Shown here piece by piece: positions 58,281-64,000 of a DNA stretch of 64,000 nucleotides. The stretch's first letter is position 1. Every line of letters starts with the position of its first letter. The notes below the pieces were generated by a model, which saw only the letters and a list, made by a program, of their open reading frames with translations, had not been told where the DNA came from and did not search any database. The DNA comes from Armillaria gallica (Eukaryota > Basidiomycota > Agaricomycetes > Agaricales > Physalacriaceae), in NCBI GenBank assembly GCA_037576215.1, contig JBANDB010000006.1, positions 4,216,001 through 4,280,000 on the forward strand, written 5' to 3'. Position numbers and translations under genes: made by a program.

Positions 58281-60578
58281 CTGCGCATCAACATCTTTTG
58301 CTAATCACGCTGGGAAAAAGATCATCGAGACCATGAATGGCACTCATAGATCTGACAAGGTGTATGCTTCGACTCCATCCTTTACTAGCTTTAGGTGCAC
58401 TCATGCAATGCTGCTTCGTATCCTTGCAGCCGTTTGTGTGGAATGATAGCGTCCTAAAGTGGGTTGCCGATCCCCTGTACTGATGTGCTGGGCTGATTGT
58501 TCCTTCAATTTATGAACTTCAGTTCGTGACATCGACGCCATCTATGTGCGTGGTACCTTTTTCCCACTGAAATTCACTTAGGATTTACAAATACCCGATA
58601 TTATTGTGTTATCAATCGACCTTCAAGACGCAAAAGGCCCTATTCAACGCCGTCCTCCACCCTTGACAACCGTTGAAATCGAAACAACCGCCGTGGGTAT
58701 GAAGTGCGGTATCGAGTTATGTCTCGGGAGGGATTTTTGTTTCTCCTCTCGTCTTCGTTCCTTCATTCCAACACGTCGTCTCTAGTGTTAGGGTCACTCA
58801 CTTACGCAAGTCTTTGGAGGCATGTCGGACCCACAACGGCATGCTCCAGCTTCTCGTTGGAACGATTTAATGAGAGACCATGCTCGGGCATGGCGAGGTA
58901 CCCTCTCGTTCGGGCGATGGCGCATATCTTCCAAACGGGACGTTAAGATTGTACGAAATTTGACTGCCACTCGTAGTCTTGCATGTTTTTCCCTCCGAAG
59001 CGCGAGGATTTCTTCAAACTTTTTATTCTACTTCATTCTGTCACTTTTTGTGCACACTATGGTATCGTATCAAATATAATTCTCTTGCTTTGCGGTTCCT
59101 TATCGCCCTCAACTCTTGAACGACCATGCGTGTGGAAGGGAGGAGACGCTCGACGTTATGGATAGCAACGTCGAGGTCTTTGAGCTTGTCACTGGCGTGG
59201 TGGCGGTACAAGGCCTGGTTCTTGATCGGCATCTCCTACATTGCCCACGTTTCTCCGTCTCTTACCATACTCAATGGCGACGCGACTTTTTCCGACACAC
59301 ACATCCTTGACACCCGTATGTCCGACTCAAGCATTCTGTTGAGGAAGCGCTCAGTCGTCTCAGCGACTAGACAAGCCGAACTGGGCCGTCGGATTCTGGG
59401 CTGAGCATGGGATGAAGCACAGGGATCTAGAGAAGGATAATGTTGTAGAGCAGAGAAACAACTCTGGGAGAAGAAAAGGTATGTCTTATTTACAATGGTT
59501 ACCAGGACTTATGTCTCTGACAGGGACCCCTCCAGCATACCCTTCCCTATCAATGGCAGCCCAGCTCAAGTCGCAATACGACAAACTTTTGGACCGAGGG
59601 CAGCGCACAGCTGCAATAGGCGAACGACATGACGGAACTTGAGGGCCTTTCTGTTTGCTACAGAATGCGAGGCAAAATTCAACATAGAGGCCAAAAAGGA
59701 TGATAAGTTTCGACAAGACACTTTTAAGACACTGGAAGAGATAGACCTGCGGACGACGGTAAGCATGGTTTCAATCTATGCTCCTCGACTTTGCTTATCA
59801 TCGGGCAGATTCGTATCCATACAAGAATATGAATTTGTACGGCCAAGACAAGGAGGAGGATCAACCAAAATCACACCAACGTCGATATCCATGTACGCTA
59901 GCACGCTATAACGGTCACCGTACTAGGACAATTATCCCGTCGAGCGACCTGCAGGTCGCAACTAGGTATCTGCCTCTCTTATCAGTGCCGCCGGCCTGTC
60001 GAAGACCACGGCTCCATCGCCGTCGTACGTCTTGCGGACTCATTGGGCACTTCAACAGTGCCTACCAGCAGTAACGTAGCTTTTTCAGCCCCAAAGTTAA
60101 CGACTCCATACTGTTACCATCTCCCAACTCTGTTCCGCATTTCAACGTAGCTTCCGTGAAACGATCATTCACAGAACCGACGACCTACACTTCCAAGAAA
60201 TCCTATCCCGCCTTCTACGTACCATGAAGACCTGAATACAGCAACGCGACTAGTATCTGGGTCTGACCAGCCGTCAAATCCTTTTACCATTGGAGCTGCC
60301 ACCAGCCCAACTTCCGGGTGCGAAATCAGCGGGATTCCAAATCGTGGAGGAGATGGATGTGTAGTCGGTGTAGCGGGATGGAGACTGCCATGGGGGTCTG
60401 CGTCCTGAATGTCGGTGTCCGAGACTCAAATATTTGCGCCGCCTGTCATCCTCCGCGTCCTTCCAAGAAGGAGATGCCATTATCCGGCGATAAGCGAACA
60501 AATAAAATCCCAGACACGACCCACTACCACCACTTTCTTGTCGCGTCCGTCTATCACGTCCATCCACGCTCATTACAC
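58281..60578. other. Unassigned region
   Basis: No gene I can support. Short frames exist on both strands: plus 58,822-59,079 (MSDPQRHAPASRWNDLMRDH), minus 59,041-59,232 (MPIKNQALYRHHASDKLKDL), and plus 59,520-59,760, where a stretch after a TCTGACAG acceptor reads GTPPAYPSLSMAAQLKSQYD and later FATECEAKFNIEAKKDDKF. They may be exons of an unknown gene, but I could not link them. Confidence 0.35.
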
Positions 60579-61569
60579 ATGTCGGCCGACAAGGCTGCCC
60601 GCCGCACCCGTTTTGAAGGAGCCTGGAAGGTCATCAAGAAGGAGCTTGTTCCCACCACATTACGGGCAAGGGTATGCCTAAGGATGTGATTGAGTGGTAC
60701 AAGATGGTGAGAGATCTTTACCGGAAAACCTAACCTAGCTCATCCTGATGGCAGAATCTCGACTATAACGTCCACAGAGGCAAGCTGAACCGTGGCATGT
60801 CCGTCGTCGACACCGCCGAGATCATCAAGGGGACCTCACTGACGGACGCCGAGAACGGCTGCTGTACTTGGCTGGGGCGCCGAGCTCGTGCGTCCAACCT
60901 TCCGTATCTTCCCTTTTTGCCGTTCTCACCCGTCCACTCACAACTCCAAGCCTTCTTCCTCGCCTCGAACGACATGATGGATTCGTCGATCACGCGCCGA
61001 GACCAACCCTGCTGCAACTGCGTCCCCAAAGTTGGTCAAATTGTCATCAACGACTCGTTCATGCTCGTGGCTGCGATATATCACCGCCTCAAGAAGTATT
61101 TTCGCAGGGAGAGCTATCATGTGGATATTCTAAAGCTCTTCTTGGAGACGACCTTCCAGACGGAGATGGGGTAGCTCATCGAATTGATCACTGCTCCGGA
61201 GGACGAGATTGATTTGAGCAAGTTCTCTTTGAAAAAGTGTGTGCTATTTGCGTTGACGTCGCGCTTGTATTGATTATTGTATGAAGACATTCACTGATCG
61301 TGATATACAAAACCGCAAACTACTACTTTTACCTTCCCGTCGCCCTCACCGTGTACATGTCCCACGACCCACAACCTACACATCCGGGAACCAAAAACTC
61401 GAACCCTACGCCCTCGCCAAATCCATCCTCATTCCCCTCGGTGAGTACTTCCAGAGGTACGGGGTGTATGAGGAGAAGGTTTACGGGGAGATTCCGGAGG
61501 TTGAAGCGTACGTTGAAGCGGGAGGTGTTTAAGAGCTTCATTGATAAGATTCACATGAGGACGAAGTAA
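60579..61569 (+). pseudogene. Farnesyl diphosphate synthase-like pseudogene with internal deletion
   Basis: FPP synthase condenses IPP and DMAPP to farnesyl diphosphate for sterols and quinones. Clear family matches in order: MSADKAARRTRFEGAWKVIK, GKGMPKDVIEWYK, after an intron NLDYNVHRGKLNRGMSVVDT, then FFLASNDMMDSSITRRDQPC, VGQIVINDSFML, ETTFQTEMG, LITAPEDEIDLSKFSLKK, YKTANYYFYLPVAL, and LAKSILIPLGEYFQ. The first Asp-rich motif is NDMMD where DDMMD is required. Right after EYFQ the sequence jumps to the C-terminal end (REVFKSFIDKIHMRTK), so about a third of the protein, including the second DDxxD, is gone. Several frameshifts and a TAG after TEMG add to this. The introns remain at the usual places, so it is a DNA-level duplicate, not a processed copy. 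Confidence 0.88.
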
Positions 61570-62480
61570 TGATTTACCCTTACCCGTTGTGTGAGTCAGC
61601 TGTATCTTTAGATGTCGTGCTACATGATTATTTTATTCACTCTTATATGTTAAGTTTATTCAGAGAACTCACATGACAGCTTTCGCAATGTATCACATAA
61701 GCCTGACTTGCCGCGTGTCTACTTTGACCAGAATCCACGACGACTCTCACAATCATGGTCTCTTTTCGTCTTCTTTACCAGCTGCAGGTGTTTATGTTCA
61801 TTTCGTACAGCCCTCGGTGTGAAATGGTCGTCGACCTAGCTCTGTCGTCAACTGAGGCAGTCGTTGATGTCCTAGAAGAAGCAAAGGAGTTATGATGACT
61901 ACGTAGTCTACAACATTGTCTTAGGCTCTGTATTAGATCTCTTGCATCGTCGTTACCGAATTCTTTCTCACATCGTCGGAACGTAGGTCCATGTCGTTTG
62001 TAGTCTATATATATGAATATTTGCCTGCGAAAAACTGAAGTCAGCCTGTGCCGTGTTTGGCTTGGGGAACTCCACCCATAATCGAACTGCCACTTGGGGC
62101 AGTTCTTGACCTAGGCGTAAAATACCTCTGTGCGAGCGCTCGCACTGGTGCGGTGGTATCATTGGCGAGGATGGAGGGAGGCTGCCATACCGTAGGGAAG
62201 GAGTTGGTTTTTGTGGCTGAGGGGAAACTCGGCCGAATTAAACGAAAGGATGGGGACCGGCCGTGGTGGTGGTTTTTATTGAAACAGGGATCGTGACCGC
62301 GGCTATGCATTTGGACGGCAAGTCCCGGTCTTCTTCGTCTTGTTACTATAGCTGACTGTCAAGACATTTCGAAGACATGAAGACATATGTACTCCCCCAT
62401 TATCGTGAGAAATATGACGGTGAAAACTATACAGCTGCAGTCGAATGCATTCCTTACCTTGTTTTTGCCATCATAGAGCT
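61570..62480. other. Unassigned region
   Basis: Non-coding as far as I can see. A frame at 62,048-62,296 (plus) and one at 62,041-62,310 (minus) overlap each other; neither is convincing. A palindromic GTGCGAGCGCTCGCAC lies near 62,131-62,146. Confidence 0.4.
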
Positions 62481-63986
62481 ATGGCTAGTGGGCCATTCGA
62501 ACTTTCCCATGAAGAGCGTCTTCAAGTATCAATATTGTGCCACCGATGCAAATCTTCTCCCCTTTCAGATCCTCAAGTATCAGATGGCAGAGAAGGCACT
62601 GAAAACACCGGTTATTATTACGCCTGGGTCAGGGATCTAGAGTCATAAACTTTCTCTGTTAAGTACTTACACCAATGTCTATCTAGTGCACTTCCAAGTC
62701 TCTTCCCAGATGCCAAGGTTTTGCTTGGCTATACGAACGGACTCCAGAAAAGATGTTTCTTCCCTCTCATCATTATGCCTTCGAAAAGCCAGGCGGCGCC
62801 CAGGCGCCATGTCTAGCTAAATATTGCCTTCACCTCAGTCCAAAACATCGCCACAAGCAGTATTACACCACGAAAACACGCGCAGCCACCTGTAAATATC
62901 TCAGCTGCCAGGACTGCTGCCAGAAACTGCAGACAGACTACCCCGATATCGCCAGATGCAATCTAAAGACTCATGCCACTGGACAAGACCTTGTGGCAAA
63001 CCCCCCCCCTTCATCTGCCCTTCGGGGTTTATATGGAAGGGATGCCACGCAACTCTTACTCGAAACTCTGGACGCGGCGAACTGGAATATACCGCACCGT
63101 CTGCCGAAATACACAATAAAAATCAGGTTTTATACGATGGTTTGCTTTTTCTCCGCGTTATCTTGAAAGTTCTGACCAAGAGATACAGAATGGACATCTT
63201 CCGGAGCAATTTGAACTTTCGGTATCATCGTCTCTTCATTGGTGTCCAACGATGTCGCCCCTCATCATGAATCGACTTTCCGACATTGCGCCTGGTGTCA
63301 ACATCTCCTACTTTGGTCTCTTTGACCCTGAAACTGGCCGTTGGAGCAATAGAGAAACACCATTTCTTGTCTCTCCCGGAAAAACCTACGACCTACGTAC
63401 GACTAGAGTGACAGTGTGTCCTCGAATGCCTGTACCTGATCCAGGACCAGGTTTTATATCGTCGACTCCTACTACCCCAACAAAACGAGTACGAACTCAG
63501 TCAATGAATGAAAACCTTCCATCAGGACATAGACCGTATCCTCTCTCACCTGTAGAAGCGCCGTCAACTTCTACTCCTTCCCCCTCCACGTCCTCCTTGT
63601 CTATCGCACTTTCTTCCAGTCGTATACAGACGTCCCCAAGTTTGACAGATGGGTAAGTCTTGGGTGTCTTATCCACATCATGCATTTTCTAACGCCGTAT
63701 CAAAGACCAGGCATCCAGTGAGTTGACCATCGAGCATCCACTTTGTTTTCGCCCTCACAGGTTACACAGTCATCCAAATCTTCGAAACTCTTGGTCTCCC
63801 ATAGCCGGCAAAAGTAAGAGCGGCTGGCCACTTAAATATGTATGCCACATGGCTTTTGCATTTGACAAGATTCAAGACATGAAAGCGAAGGACAGAATAT
63901 CCGGACGCCATGTGTATGGAGCTGCTAAATATTTCGATCTGCTATTCCATCCGAAGGTGCCGTCTGTTTTCCTGGACTGCTTTTGA
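62481..63986 (+). CDS. Cysteine-rich spliced gene or relic, unknown function
   Basis: I read a possible multi-exon gene: MASGPFELSHEERLQVSILC with a C-x2-C (CHRC) to WVRDLES; LPSLFPDAKVLLGYTNGLQ; a cysteine cluster at about 62,860-63,000 (C-x4-C-x2-CC, then C-x3-H, in ATCKYLSCQDCC … ARCNLKTHA); a segment SDIAPGVNISYFGLFDPETG that runs into a Ser/Pro/Thr-rich linker (63,430-63,650); and, after an intron near 63,655, GWPLKYVCHMAFAFDK. The C-x4-C-x2-CC…C-x3-H pattern looks like a small zinc-binding module. I do not recognise a named family. Exon joins are uncertain; stops in some linking frames suggest it could be partly decayed. Confidence 0.4.
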
Positions 63987-64000
63987 TCACTCCAATTCCT

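Noticed and set aside
1..64000. CRISPR arrays, bacterial operons, rRNA genes
   Set aside because: No regularly spaced repeats and no ribosomal sequence; gene structure is eukaryotic with introns.

Overview
This window looks like a repeat island from the nuclear genome of a basidiomycete fungus, most likely an Agaricomycete. The evidence is: short introns (about 45-65 nt) with GTNNGT donors and CTNAY branch points, chromodomain Ty3/gypsy retrotransposons, BED-finger hAT transposons, a CxC5/CxC6 cysteine-cluster gene of the KDZ transposon world, and a farnesyl diphosphate synthase-like relic. No gene here looks like an ordinary intact housekeeping gene. All names below are from reading motifs by eye; no database search was possible.

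Layout. 1-14,972: a decayed plus-strand gypsy element (A) whose Gag is split by a complete but dead minus-strand gypsy element (B, 293-10,217; 401-bp LTRs, GACAC target duplication). B is itself split by a solo LTR (C1, 5,108-6,765). 15,283-19,190: a broken long reading frame of unknown function (X), split by a 1.57-kb insertion (D, GATAC duplication). 19,207-25,357: a hAT element (hAT1) with a minus-strand transposase and about 2.5 kb of extra sequence. 25,358-34,514: a 5'-truncated plus-strand gypsy element (E) with an almost complete pol. Between pol and its 3' LTR it carries an antisense gene with a Zn2Cys6-like cluster and coiled coils; that gene is cut by a second solo LTR (C2). 34,515-43,715: a minus-strand gypsy element (C) with a 1.7-kb 5' LTR, the family that produced solo LTRs C1 and C2. 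46,222-51,381: a second, complete hAT element (hAT2) with a perfect 8-bp duplication; its gene starts with a zinc-finger-like and a ubiquitin-like segment. 51.4 kb: a tRNA-like SINE candidate. 53,456-55,732: an apparently intact spliced CxC5/CxC6 gene. 58,149-58,280: a MITE resembling hAT2 ends. 60,579-61,569: a farnesyl diphosphate synthase pseudogene with an internal deletion. 62,481-63,986: a cysteine-rich spliced gene or relic.

How it fits together. The nesting order can be read because removing each insertion restores the reading frame of the host element (B from A, C1 from B, D from X, C2 from the antisense gene). Nearly all premature stops and lost catalytic residues are explained by C-to-T (or G-to-A) transitions, very often at CpG, as expected from cytosine methylation followed by deamination. 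E, hAT2 and the CxC5/CxC6 gene are the least decayed; A, X and B are the oldest.
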